A stretch of 50,588 bases of DNA from Armatimonadaceae bacterium (GTDB lineage: Bacteria > Armatimonadota > Armatimonadia > Armatimonadales > Armatimonadaceae): contig JAUJNC010000025.1 of assembly GCA_030446525.1 (NCBI GenBank), positions 1 through 50,588 of the forward strand. The letters run 5' to 3'. The position numbers and the translations under genes were made by a program. The notes below the pieces were generated by a model. The model did not search any database and was not told the DNA's origin. It saw only the letters and a list, made by a program, of their open reading frames with translations. Positions 39,628 through 48,730 of this stretch are shown here, one piece after another. Each line of letters begins with the position of its first letter. Within the stretch, counting starts at the first letter, position 1.

Positions 39628-40372
39628 CTAGAATGCCACGCCCTGATCCTGTCCGGGTACGCCACGGATGACCTGTTCCGCCGTCATCAGAAGCAGTGTT
39701 GCCAGCACCCACGCCTCCAGGCGACGATTCGCGTCATCACGTGGGTCGCTTCGGCGCGGTAGGCCGGCGGCACCGCCATGAGCAGCCCGCGCACCAGCGG
39801 CCTTCGGCGATGCCGGTGTGTAGAGCGTGGCGATCCAGAACGAACAAGACCGCCGCCAGCAACTCGACCAAGCTCGGGGTGTATCGACCGATGCGCTGTA
39901 CCAGATCTCGGCTCGCCTGATGATAGCCTCCGGACCCAGGCTAACGTTTTCCAGGGTGCCGTGCAGCGAGGAAACTGTTCGACCAGCCGCTGTTGTAATT
40001 CGGATCATTATCAGGGCAGGGTTCGAGCGTACTCGACCACCTGCTCGACCAGCGCCGGTCCCCAGAAGTACACCGCCGCGCCGATCCCGCCCCAAAACCA
40101 GCAGCGCGACACCGGCCGCCGATACCCCGCGCGGCACGCCTTTTGCTTGCCAGCCAGCGCACCAGCAGGTTCAGCGCCACCGGTCAGAAACGTCGCCGCA
40201 GAACTGGATCAGGACCCGGGTGACGGCGTCGAGAGAAGGTGACGACCAGGTAGACGGCTGCCGCAAGAGGATAATACGGCGGAAGTTCGCGAGGCGCATG
40301 GAATCGGCACCGGGATCAAGGCGCCCCTCGGACGGGTGGGAAAGAGATGGGCTTTTCCAGTTTCTGATTCAT
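39628..40372 (-). CDS. Hypothetical small membrane protein (frameshifted)
   Basis: ATG 40372 with AAGG nine bases ahead gives 'MNQKLEKPISFPPVRG'. Hydrophobic pieces follow in different frames ('RCWFWGGIGAAVYFWG', 'VLATLLLMTAEQVIRGV'). Between them 'TLENVSLGPEAIIRRAEIWY' and 'WRRSCSFWIATLYTPA' are readable. It lies 128 bases after the preceding, similar membrane gene in the same direction; the two resemble each other in N-terminal and hydrophobic layout. No family assigned. Confidence 0.35.
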
Positions 40373-40500
40373 TTGGAATCGCCTTTTGCGGAGATCGCGG
40401 CGGGGCGCGGTCACCGCCGATGCCGTTCCTTCAGCTGGCACGTGCGGCCTGCCGGCTCCGCCCTGCCGCGCGGCGCCAGTCTTCGGTCGACCGGCTCTTA

Positions 40501-41078
40501 TCACCCGTCATTCCCCCACGCTGCCGCGACCTGCGAGAGCACCAGGAACGGTAACCCCCGACCGGCCGCCGTCAAGCTGGTCGTGACGAACTGGCTGGGA
40601 TCGATCTTGGCCCCGGACCCGCCGCCCGCGCCGATCCCAGCCCGGTGACCGCCGCTGCCGAGCAGCTTTCGAGGCTCCAGGCCGAACGCGGAGAACGCCA
40701 GGATCAGGACGATCCCGAGCGCCCACACGAGGAAGCCGTTGAGCAGCCCGGCGCCGCTGCGCCAACGGCCGCGCTGGCCCCGGCGACCTGGCCGCCGAGG
40801 AAGAACTTGCCCGGCGAACGCGACAGGCGCCGTGACCACCCGGCGGTGCAGGATCGGCCGCGACCTGGTTGTTCGGCCCCGGCGTCGCAGTGCTATCAGT
40901 GCGGGAACAGCTCGATCGTCCAGGAACGCCGTGAGCGCGGTGACGAGCCCGGCCCAGACCGGCCCCCAGCGCACCCGATCGCGCGGCTGTATCGTTTGCG
41001 TAGTGTCTGCTAAAACAAGTGGTCGGAACGGCGTCCGGAAATGCTGCGGCCCGTTCCACGTACCTCTCGGTTAACCAT
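40501..41078 (-). CDS. Hypothetical membrane protein (frameshifted)
   Basis: ATG 41078, preceded by AGAAGAG, gives 'MVNREVRGTGRSISG'. In the next frames come 'VRWGPVWAGLVTALTAFL', 'GAGLLNGFLVWALGIVLILA' and 'FSAFGLEPRKLLGSGG', then 'DPSQFVTTSLTAAGRG' and 'PFLVLSQVAAAW'. Three or four membrane helices separated by glycine-rich loops are likely. The pattern recalls small envelope-stress membrane proteins of the PRC-barrel/DUF2382 neighbourhood in desiccation-tolerant bacteria, but I cannot name a family. Confidence 0.4.
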
Positions 41079-41176
41079 CTCTTCTGCCCCTTTCGTGTTG
41101 TATGGCGACCAGCGCATCGTTTCCGCTGCGGGCGGCAGCCAGGCGCGCTGCCGCCCGCGGCCCATGTCGATCGCTG

Positions 41177-42168
41177 CTACGCTTCCTGTCCTTCTTCGTT
41201 TCGTTCTTCATCACGTGCGTCGAGGCCTTCCCGGCCTGGACGCGCTCGGCCGCCAGGTAGATCGCCTCGTTCATAGAGCCCGTCGGCCTGCTGGGCGCTC
41301 GGGCCCCGCTTGCGGGCCGCCTCCATGCCCGGGAGCTTGCGCACCACGCCGGTGAGCGTGACCGTCTGCCCGCGTTCCACGTCGACCTTGCCCTCGGTCG
41401 CCGTCCCCGCCGTCCGCTCCTCGCCCAGGACCACGAACAGCCGCTGTTTCTCGCTGGGGCCGACCCAGAAGGTCTTGTTACCTGCCCGCTCTGCGGTTGC
41501 AGCAGATCGCCGTTGCACCCGCCGACCCCCACCAGGAGGCCGGTCCGGCGCGGTGACGATGATCAGGATATCGGGGATGGGATCCGCCATGGCGCCCGTC
41601 GTCCCGGCGGCGCCGGCCGCGGAACGCCGCGCCGGAGGCGCCCGCGCGCCGCGGGTTTGAGGCGGGGCGTGACCAATGCGGCCCCGGATGACGAGGGCGG
41701 GCTTGCCCTCGCACTCGTCGAAGGGCGTCGTTCGGATCTCGCCGATCTCCTTCTCGACGTCGGCCCGGACGAACTTGCGCACGACGCCGGTCGCCTGCAC
41801 GATGTCGTCGTCGACCAGGTACTCGTTGGCGGGCCGGTTGAGATCGCCGGGAAGTGCTCCAGCACGATCAACAGTTCATCACCCCGTAGAACTCCTCACC
41901 CCCGATGGTGAGCGCGCGGCCCCAGCACGTCGTTGATCTCGCCGCTCACCGTCGCGGTCTTGCCGATGTACCGGTTCGCATCGCCCACGATGTATTCGCG
42001 GTCGCCCCCAGGAAGCGGGGCGTCCGCGGTCTGGGCCCTGCCCCGCGCGCTACGAGGCGAGGAGCAGCAACAGCAACGCCATAATCAGCGTCCGGCCGAT
42101 CGACGACGAATCCTTCCACCGAGGGCGTGCCCGCGGTGGGTAACATCAGGTGTCACCGTAGTTTCCAT
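41177..42168 (-). CDS. Secreted protein with two OB-fold-like domains (frameshifted)
   Basis: ATG 42168 with AAGGAG ahead. A hydrophobic N-terminal segment ('LIMALLLLLLAS') is followed by 'DANRYIGKTATVSGEIND', 'RALTIGGEEF' and 'DELLIVLEHFPAIS'. 'IVQATGVVRKFVRADVEKEI' and a second similar unit ('GNKTFWVGPSEKQRLFVVLG', 'QTVTLTGVVRKLPGMEAA') follow. The repeated 'G-x-x-V-x-V-(T/S)-G-x-V' strands resemble the bacterial OB-fold class used in the TM protein at 46068-46619. Presumably periplasmic; the role is unknown. Confidence 0.45.
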
Positions 42169-42197
42169 CGCCACGTAACTCCTTCGCGTAATTGTTC

Positions 42198-42657
42198 CTA
42201 CCGCCGGCGGGTCTCCTCGCCGGCCCGCATCAGTAGTAGGGATAGGCCAGACACGCGTAGCCCACTCCCAGAACGGCGTGTAGCCGTAGCCGTACACACC
42301 GGCGTAGTCCGGCTCCTGGGCCAGATCGGGGTCGTAGCGCGGCGCGCCGACGATGCGCTCGCGCGCCTGGTTGACCTGGATGGCATCGCTCTGGACAGCC
42401 GTGATCGCGTCCACCCGGGATCAGGAACTTCGTCTCGCCGATCCCTGAAGCCGCCCGAGGCGACCTGCAGGAAGCAGTTCGCCCAGTACTCCCGGTCGTC
42501 GATCAGCAGGTCGTCGACTTCGCCGATCTCCTCGCCCGCTTTGTCCAGCACCTTGCGCCCCCGCACGTCCTCGGCGGGATCGGCGACCGTCGAAGCTGCG
42601 TATCCTCAGCTTGACCAACGTGGCCCGATCCGGGACCTTTTCGGCCAATGTTTGCAT
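42198..42657 (-). CDS. PRC-barrel domain protein (frameshifted)
   Basis: Starts 'MQTLAEKVPDRATLVKLRIR'. After a shift it reads 'VRGRKVLDKAGEEIGEVDDL' and 'LIDDREY...FLQVASGGF', a PRC-barrel half. 'PVDAITAVQSDAIQVNQARE' and 'RIVGAPRYDPDLAQEPDYAG' then complete the typical sequence of photosynthetic-reaction-centre-barrel stress proteins. A Tyr/Gly-rich tail follows. It lies between two other envelope proteins on the same strand and fits the stress cluster of this region. Confidence 0.6.
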
Positions 42658-42805
42658 GGTGGTACGCCGTTGCCTTGTTGAATTCTGATCTCATTCCCGG
42701 GGCGCACCTGACTGACCGACATGCTTGTCGCCTTCGGGTGATGCGCCCCGGATCATTGTGCGTAGAGTTGGCCTCCTTATCGGGGCGGGGCCGTGCGCGG
42801 CGTAC

Positions 42806-43284
42806 TCACTTTGCGGAACTGGCCCAAGCTGCGCGGGCTTGACCGACATCTTGGGCAGGGTGCTCGCGCAGATTTTCGGCCACCTTCGGGCCAGGGCTTC
42901 CGGCGTGGTGTTGGCCCGCGCCTTCCTCGCCGACCGTGACCAGGAAGCGGTCCCGCACCCAAGATACTGGCGGTCTGCCCGTTACCCAGCACGCGCGCCT
43001 TGACATCGTTCGGGTTGAGGTCGCGGATCGACAGGATGGGATCAGGTGATCCCGTATGGTGGCAGCCCGCTGTTCGGGCGTGAAGCCACCCGCGGGGTGC
43101 CGCATGCGCATCACCACCGTCCCCGCAACCGCGACGTCCGTGTCGGTGGCCGGCGTCACCGAGGCGGGGGATCTCGTCCCGCAGCGTCGCCGCGGGCAGG
43201 ACTGGTTCTTCCTGCGCATGGACGGCGGGGCGCTACCGCCGCTGCCGCCGAGGTGATCGCATATTCGGGGATTAAGCGTTTCAT
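42806..43284 (-). CDS. Conserved secreted protein of unknown function (frameshifted)
   Basis: ATG 43284 with AAGGAAG ahead. 'PASVTPATDTDVAVAGTVVM' and 'RMRHPAGGFTPEQRAATIRD' then, one frame over, 'HLIPILSIRDLNPNDVKARV' and 'RDRFLVTVGEEEARANTTPE' end in 'ENLREHPAQDVGQARAAW'. The repeated motif of 'AGGxTPxQRAxxIxxRL' plus a C-terminal 'LAxxxAxxLR' is one I have seen in periplasmic proteins of stress-tolerant bacteria, without a name. At least three indels. Confidence 0.45.
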
Positions 43285-43395
43285 TTTTGTTATGCTTCCT
43301 TCTCTGGCTATCGCCATCTTCGTTGTTTTTCGGTCATCGGGTTTCGGTGACCGGTCAGCTCTAGGGCCGCTCCCGCTTCCATGTGATCGAGAGGG

Positions 43396-43940
43396 TCACA
43401 CCGACCCCCTCCCTGAGGCTGTTCGGGCCGAGGCCGCTCGGGGAACCCCGGCCGGATCGGGTTGGGGCCGCGCGGCGTCCGGTCCGTGTTGACGAAGGCG
43501 ATGTCCGTCACCGGGGTTGTAGGCGACCTGCGCGTCCGGGAACAGACGCTCCAGCGGTGCCGGCGAGCCATGTCTGTCCGTCGCGGACGATCGGCGCGCC
43601 TTGCCGAGGCGCGCCCGCGCCCATTGACATAGGCCCGGGCCGAGCCCACATTCGGCGTGACCCGGTCGCCGCCCCGGTAGATCAGCGCGGCCGCCCGGCA
43701 CCCATTCCAGGCTCATGCCGGTCAGATTCGCGACCACGGCCGCAGCAGCACGAACACCGCGGATCACGCGCGGCACCGCACCGCCCGGCACGGAAGCAGT
43801 GTTGACCATGAAGTGGTAGGTCGGCCCGCCTCCCGGACGATGCCGGTGGTTTCCTGCCCGAGCGCCGCGGGCACCAGCAACAGGCTGCCGCCAGCACCCG
43901 CCTGCCGCTCCTTCTTTCGAAACATCACTATGCGCTGCAT
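43396..43940 (-). CDS. Copper-amine-oxidase N-terminal-domain protein (frameshifted)
   Basis: ATG 43940 after GAGGAGCGGAG. 'GQETTGIVRE', 'HFMVNTASVPGGAVPRVIRG', 'AAAVVANLTGMSLEWVPGGR' and 'DAQVAYNPGDG...' with 'VTDIAFVNTDRTP' give the beta-alpha repeat of the CuAO_N1 (stalk) domain: a short strand, a hydrophobic 'V-P-x-R' turn and 'W-D-P'-like turns. It may be a cell-wall binding module. It follows the L,D-transpeptidase gene in the same direction; the domain family is shared with it. The 3' end is approximate. Confidence 0.5.
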
Positions 43941-43969
43941 TTGCACTCCGCTCCTCAAGACACTCAGGC

Positions 43970-45056
43970 TCGCCGCAGGGGCATCCTCCGGCCAGCCGTC
44001 CTTGACGACGATCGGCGTGTCACTTCCACCCACTGGTAGAACCACTTGGCCGGGTTTGCCCCCGCCAGCGGGACTTGCACGGCCGTGCGAGGCCGCCCGG
44101 GGCAGGACCGTATGAAAGCCGTGGATAACGTAATCGCCCCGCACCTGCACGCTCCGAGGCATCCGTGCATTCTTCCGAACTCTCTCGAAATCAGCAGGGG
44201 CGTTTTCAGGGGCCCTGCGGTGAAGGAACCGGTAGGGGTGGGCATGCCGGATCGGCCGGTACTCACCCGGGTGTCCCGGCGCAAAGGTGCGCCCTGCCAG
44301 GCGCGCATCTGCTGCCGTCGCGGTTGACGGCGACGCGTTTGTCCCGTCGCGACCCCGGAAAGTGTGCCCCTCCCTGCGCCACCCGCGCTGCCTGATGCTC
44401 ATCCTTCCAGGTGACCCCGGCGCCCCAGTCCTCCAAAGCCCGGACGGCGACAGGCCGCGTCCCATCGGGAGCCGGCGCACCTGCTGTTCGGGAACCTTCT
44501 TATCGTCGAGGTAGATCGTCTCGGTCCCCGCTTCCCAGTGAACCCGCCAACCCAGACTCTGACCCAGCGCGCGAACGGGCACGTAGAGCGTGCCGGGGTC
44601 GTCGGCGAAGGTGACGCCATCGCTGACGGTTTTGCCTCCTCCGCGAACCCAGAATGCGTCCCCGTCGTGCGCGATCCGGGCCATCCGCCTCCGGGCGTCC
44701 CACGTTACCGCGACGTCGCGTTGTTCCAGAGACCGTACAGGAAGGACTTGTGTCCCGTCCGGCAAAGAACGCCGCCCGTTATCGGGAACCTTTTCGTGGT
44801 TGAGGTAGAGCGTGCGGGTATCGGCCTCCCAGCGCACCGGCCAATCCAGCCGCGCCCCCAGGTCGCGAATCGGCACGTAGAGCGTCCCGGGGTGTTGTGC
44901 AAACAGCACCCCGTCGAGCACCCTCGTCTCCGGAGGCATCGTCTGCGCGCCGGGCGAAGTCTGGGCCCGCGCGGGGAGCGCCAGCAGAGCTGCGACGGCA
45001 GCCAGCCCGATCCCGCCTGCTCCGAACCTCCCCTTTCTGCTTCTCTGCGTTTTCAT
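43970..45056 (-). CDS. L,D-transpeptidase (YkuD) with two copper-amine-oxidase N-domains
   Basis: ATG 45056 (GGAGTGG ahead). Signal peptide 'GLAAVAALLALPARAQ'. Two CuAO_N1 domains are intact in the first 190 residues: 'GVLFAQHPGTLYVPIRDLGA' with 'LDWPVRWEADTRTLYLN', and 'GVTFADDPGTLYVPVRALGQ' with 'GWRVHWEAGTETIYLDD'. The YkuD domain follows across several shifts: 'YRVSTGRSGMPTPTGSF', 'TPLLISREFG', 'SVQVRGDYVIHGFHTVLPRA', then 'ASHG...VQVPLAGANPAKWF'. The catalytic motif S-H-G-C needs two extra bases at about 44081; as sequenced the Cys codon is gone. It would cross-link peptidoglycan (3-3 links) or anchor proteins. Confidence 0.65.
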
Positions 45057-45146
45057 ATCCGTGCCACTCCACATGACCCGTTTTGCGCGCCGGACGCGGG
45101 ACCAGCAGCGGTCAGATGCGGTCCCGCGTCGGGGCGGCTGCGCCGG

Positions 45147-45995
45147 TCAGACGCGCGGCGCACTTTCCTGCCGCGGCGTTCGGAGGTCGGCATCCTCTTC
45201 CTCGATGTCCACGTCGGTGCGGCGCACCGTGCCCTGCACGGTCTCGGTGCGCTGCTCGACCTCCTTGCCGATGACGACCTCCTCGACCACACGGGCCTGC
45301 TTGGCGACCACCGGCTCCTCGGCCGTCGTGGTTACCTCGATGGCGCCTTCCCGGAACGCGGCGCTGTCCGCCTCGCTCATCGGGCGGTCCACCGGCCGGC
45401 GCTCGACCGTGACGTGCTCCTCGCGCAGCTGCACGGCCTGCTCGACCGGCCGCTCGATCACCCGGCTGGCGATGCGCACGCCGCCGCGCTCGACCTGGCG
45501 CTTGCCGACCTGCAGCTCCTCTTCCACCACGGGAATGACCACCCCCTCGCCGGCACGCACCGTGTCGCCGGCCGCCGGAGCTGTGGCCGTGGCCGCCGGC
45601 GCCGCGGCGAGCCCCACCCAGTAGCTGTCGTAGCGGTTCCAGTCCCTGTCGCCCTGATGCCACTCGGGAGCGCTCTGGAACTGCTCCTTCGTGAAGGGGG
45701 TGTAGGCCCTGCCGCCCTTGAACTCGATCGCATACAGGGGAACGGCGAAGCGCCGGTTGTCGAACCAGCCGCCGGTCTCCACAACGGCAAAGTGCGCCTT
45801 CTGCGTGGACGGGCTGGCCAGCAGGTTCTCGATCGTGCCGATCGTCTGGCCGTCGCTGCCCATCAGGTCCATGCCGCGCGGGTCGGTCTCGCCCTCGGCG
45901 ATCTCCCAGTCGTCCAGGTTCTCGAGCGTGTCCAGATCGCTCGGGATCGTGCCGGATCCGTAGTCCCGGCGGTCCGTGGTGTCTGCGTATGCCAT
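45147..45995 (-). CDS. PRC-barrel/DUF2382 (YsnF/AvaK-type) stress protein
   Basis: Intact. ATG 45995 is preferred over upstream codons because GAGGAGAG lies seven bases before it. A PRC-barrel-like N-terminal half ('MDLMGSDGQTIGTIENLLAS', 'HFAVVETGGWFDNRRFAVP') is followed by a linker and the DUF2382 domain: 'VVIPVVEEELQVGKRQVERG', 'RVIERPVEQAVQLREEHVTV', 'EEPVVAKQARVVEEVVIGKE'. The C-terminus is acidic. Family members are induced by general stress and desiccation in Bacillus (YsnF) and Deinococcus. It stands 90 bases upstream of the transpeptidase on the same strand. Confidence 0.85.
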   Translation of the reverse strand: MAYADTTDRRDYGSGTIPSDLDTLENLDDWEIAEGETDPRGMDLMGSDGQTIGTIENLLASPSTQKAHFAVVETGGWFDNRRFAVPLYAIEFKGGRAYTPFTKEQFQSAPEWHQGDRDWNRYDSYWVGLAAAPAATATAPAAGDTVRAGEGVVIPVVEEELQVGKRQVERGGVRIASRVIERPVEQAVQLREEHVTVERRPVDRPMSEADSAAFREGAIEVTTTAEEPVVAKQARVVEEVVIGKEVEQRTETVQGTVRRTDVDIEEEDADLRTPRQESAPRV

Positions 45996-46067
45996 ATCAC
46001 TACTCTCCTCTTGTCGTCTGTTCGGGTTCGGCCTTGGCGCGGCAGAGCGGCGCACAAGGCCGTTGCC

Positions 46068-46619
46068 CTACGCGTTTTGCATCTCGATGTTGGTGGCGTG
46101 GATGAACGCCGGCAGCCCCTGCATCATCTTCAGGGTGCTTTCGTCCATCTGCAGCAGCCCCGGCACCTGCTGCTGCATGTTGTCGGGGTTGATCACGGTG
46201 CCGGTAAAGCTGACCCGGTTGCCGGCCACGATGTTGGCGCTCTCCGCCAGCGGCTCGGCCTTCACCACGAACATGCGGTTGCCGTCCTGCTCGACCCAGA
46301 ACCCGCGGTCCCCGACCACCTCGGTCACGGTCGCCAGGCCCGAGACCGGCTTGCCGAAGTAGGCGTCCGGGTTGGCCGCGATCGCCGCCAGCGGCAGCTC
46401 CGCCGTCGCGGCCTCCGCACCCGGCGTCGGCGCGGGTTGCGTTCCCGATGTGACCGCGGGCTCGGTGACCGTCGGCGTCGTTGTCGCTACCTCCGCGTCC
46501 CGATCGGCAGTGGCGGCGTCGATAATCCACCAGAGGATCGCTGCGACCGCCAGCACACCCAGCAGCCATGCCCACCAGGGCACGCCACCCTGTTTGCGCT
46601 GAATCTCAACTTCTGCCAT
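46068..46619 (-). CDS. Single-pass membrane protein with OB-fold-like exterior domain
   Basis: Intact. ATG 46619 is chosen: GGAAGGAGAAG ends five bases before it. The N-terminus is cytoplasmic, then one membrane helix ('GVPWWAWLLGVLAVAAILWW'), a Thr/Pro/Ala-rich linker, and an OB-fold-like unit ('AIAANPDAYFGKPVSGLATV', 'GDRGFWVEQDGNRMFVVKAE', 'IVAGNRVSFTGTVINPDNMQ'). The fold pattern matches the repeated units of the protein at 41177-42168. It is 73 bases from the DUF2382 gene, suggesting an operon; the function is unknown. Confidence 0.65.
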   Translation of the reverse strand: MAEVEIQRKQGGVPWWAWLLGVLAVAAILWWIIDAATADRDAEVATTTPTVTEPAVTSGTQPAPTPGAEAATAELPLAAIAANPDAYFGKPVSGLATVTEVVGDRGFWVEQDGNRMFVVKAEPLAESANIVAGNRVSFTGTVINPDNMQQQVPGLLQMDESTLKMMQGLPAFIHATNIEMQNA

Positions 46620-46680
46620 TTTCTTCTCCTTCCACTTGTTTGTGGTTCCTTGTTGTCCGTTTTCAACCGTTGCGAATGAG

Positions 46681-47856
46681 TCAAGTTGTGTAAAGCCGCC
46701 GGGCAAGGAGGAGGCAGGCGTCGTCATGGAGCGCACCGCCGGCGTAGGCGTGCACCTTGCCCAGGATCGCGTGGCCCACCTGCCGGAGCGGATCCGGCGT
46801 CAGTGCGCGTCTGGCTATCTCCATCATGCCGTCGTAGCCCAGGAAGCGCCCGTCGCAGCGTGCCTCCGTGACGCCATCCGTCACCATCAGCACCGCGTCC
46901 CCCGGGGCGAGGCGCAGCGTCCTCGTCTGGTAGGACACCTGCGGCGAGACCCCCAGCAGCAAACCGCCCGCCGCGACCTCCTCCACCCCGCCGTGGCTCC
47001 GCAGCACCAACGGGGGCTCCGCGCCCGCCGCCGCGAACATCACCTCCCCGGACGCCGTGCCCACCGTGGCAAGCGACAGAGCCGTGAAGCTATCGTCCCC
47101 CCAGCCGTCGAGGCGCTGGGCGTCGCAGACGAAACGGTTCAGGCGGGAAAGCGCCCGCGCCGGGTGCCCAACCTCCCGCAGATAGGCGCGCAGTGCGTAC
47201 TTGAGCTTGGCGGTGTAGACAGCCGCCTCCAGGCCCTTGCCGCACACGTCGCCCACCACCAGCGCCACCTTGCCCCCGTCGAGCGCAAACGCGTCGGCGA
47301 AATCACCGCCGACCCCGGCTTCGTCCAGAGCAGCCTCGTAAAGCATCGCCACGTCCAGGGCGGGGGACACCTCTCCCGGATTCGGCAGGAGCAGGGAGCG
47401 CTGAAGCGTATCTGCCGTGTGCTGCTCCCGCTCGAAGGCGGTGTTCAGCGCTTCCTGGGCTCGCTTGTGATTCGTAACATCGACGAGCACCGCCATGATG
47501 CCGATCACGGCGCCTCTTGCGTCACGCAGTGGCGCCGCCGAGATGCTGAGCTCGATGCCGGAACCGTCTTTTCTCCGGCGACATACCTCCACACCGGTGA
47601 ATGTCATGCCCCGCAGCACCATCTCGCGCAGCGCACGGTACTCTTCCCATTGATCTTCCGGGACCGTGGGATCGGGGCGGCCCAGCACCTCCCGCTCCGT
47701 CCAGCCGAAGATGCGCTCAGCGGCCGGGCTCCACGTGGTGATGCGCCCCTCCGGGTCGATGGCGATGACCGCCACCGGCGAGGTGTGGATCAGGGCCTGC
47801 AGCAACGCCGCCTGTTCGTCCTGCCGCTGCTCCCGACCGGTTACGTCCTTGCCCAT
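46681..47856 (-). CDS. PAS-domain SpoIIE/RsbU-type serine phosphatase
   Basis: Intact, 391 residues. A PAS sensor (about 20-130: 'PVAVIAIDPEGRITTWSPAA', 'RIFGWTEREVLGRPDP') with PAC motif 'IGIMAVLVDVTNHKRAQEAL' is followed by a PP2C-type SpoIIE domain (about 145-385). Its metal ligands lie in 'GGDFADAFALDGGKVALVVG' and 'DVCGKGLEAA', with 'VLMVTDGVTEAR' and the terminal 'LHDDACLLLARR'. RsbU-like proteins dephosphorylate anti-anti-sigma factors (STAS proteins) to switch on stress sigma factors; no RsbV/RsbW pair is in the window. The start is preceded by GGAAGG at 12 bases. Confidence 0.9.
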   Translation of the reverse strand: MGKDVTGREQRQDEQAALLQALIHTSPVAVIAIDPEGRITTWSPAAERIFGWTEREVLGRPDPTVPEDQWEEYRALREMVLRGMTFTGVEVCRRRKDGSGIELSISAAPLRDARGAVIGIMAVLVDVTNHKRAQEALNTAFEREQHTADTLQRSLLLPNPGEVSPALDVAMLYEAALDEAGVGGDFADAFALDGGKVALVVGDVCGKGLEAAVYTAKLKYALRAYLREVGHPARALSRLNRFVCDAQRLDGWGDDSFTALSLATVGTASGEVMFAAAGAEPPLVLRSHGGVEEVAAGGLLLGVSPQVSYQTRTLRLAPGDAVLMVTDGVTEARCDGRFLGYDGMMEIARRALTPDPLRQVGHAILGKVHAYAGGALHDDACLLLARRLYTT

Positions 47857-48015
47857 GTCACCGTTTCGCTACCTTCCCGATTTTGAACTTCCGGTAGGTC
47901 TATCCCCGCCCAAAGCTTTGTTGGGCGGCGGCAGACACCAGGGTGTTTCCTTTCCTTGAGTGTATCCGGTGGGGGGTCTGCCGTCATCGGCAGCGTGTGG
48001 GGTTTGGGTTAAACA

Positions 48016-48043
48016 AAAACGCTGACCCATGGGTCAGCGTTTT
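48016..48043. terminator. 28-base perfect palindromic terminator
   Basis: AAAACGCTGACCCA (48016-48029) is inverted exactly in the next 14 bases, with A and T runs on both outer sides. On the minus strand it follows the response-regulator stop (48098) and reads hairpin then TTTTTG. It is a strong intrinsic terminator for the kinase-regulator operon, with symmetric bidirectional form. Confidence 0.8.
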
Positions 48044-48097
48044 GTGGACAGGCTTCTAAAAACGGGTGCTTCCGGTAGCCCCAAAGCCGCGCAGGTG

Positions 48098-48730
48098 TCA
48101 CTCCAGGTGCACGATGCCGCGCCGCAGCGCCGTGGTCACCGCCTGCGTGCGGTCGTTAACATCCAGCTTGGAGAGGATGTTGTTGACGTGCGTCCTCACC
48201 GTCGCTTCGGCGATGAATAACGCGGCCGCGATCTCCTGGTTGCTGTTGCCCAGGGCCATCAGGCGCAGCACTTCGCGTTCGCGGGCGGAGAGCTCCGGGC
48301 CGCTCATGCGCGTCAACAGTTTCGCCGTCACGTCCGACGGGATGCGCGTCTGCCCCCCGTGCACCCCCCGGATCGCCTCCAGCAGCTCTTCCCGCCCCGC
48401 GTCCTTCAAGAGGTAGCCCTTGGCGCCGGCGCGCAGGCCCCGGTAGATGTCCTCGTCGCCGTCATAGGTGGTCAGCACGAGGATGCGCGCGTCGGGGAAC
48501 TGCGCGCGGATGGCGGTCGTCGCCTCCACCCCGTCCATCACCGGCATGCGCAGGTCCATCAGGGTGACATCCGGCTGGCGTGCGCGGAAGAGCTCCACCG
48601 CCTCTTTGCCGTTGCTTGCCTCACCGACCACGGTCATGTCTTCCTCTTGCTCCATGATCGCGGCCAGCCCGTCGCGCATCACCGCATGGTCGTCGGCGAG
48701 GAGGATACGGATGGGGTTTTCTTTGCTCAT
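48098..48730 (-). CDS. NarL/FixJ-family response regulator
   Basis: Intact, 210 residues. The receiver has Asp13/Asp14 ('RILLADDHAVMRDGLAAIM') and phosphoacceptor Asp59 ('VTLMDLRMPVMDGV'), Thr at 'ILVLTTYDGDED' and Lys in 'KGYLLKDAGREELLEAI'. A LuxR-type helix-turn-helix follows: 'LSAREREVLRLMALGNSNQE', 'IAAALFIAEATVRTHVNNIL'. ATG 48730 overlaps the kinase stop by four bases (ATGA), showing they are a coupled two-component pair. The N-terminal frame is open further upstream but has no better start. Confidence 0.93.
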   Translation of the reverse strand: MSKENPIRILLADDHAVMRDGLAAIMEQEEDMTVVGEASNGKEAVELFRARQPDVTLMDLRMPVMDGVEATTAIRAQFPDARILVLTTYDGDEDIYRGLRAGAKGYLLKDAGREELLEAIRGVHGGQTRIPSDVTAKLLTRMSGPELSAREREVLRLMALGNSNQEIAAALFIAEATVRTHVNNILSKLDVNDRTQAVTTALRRGIVHLE

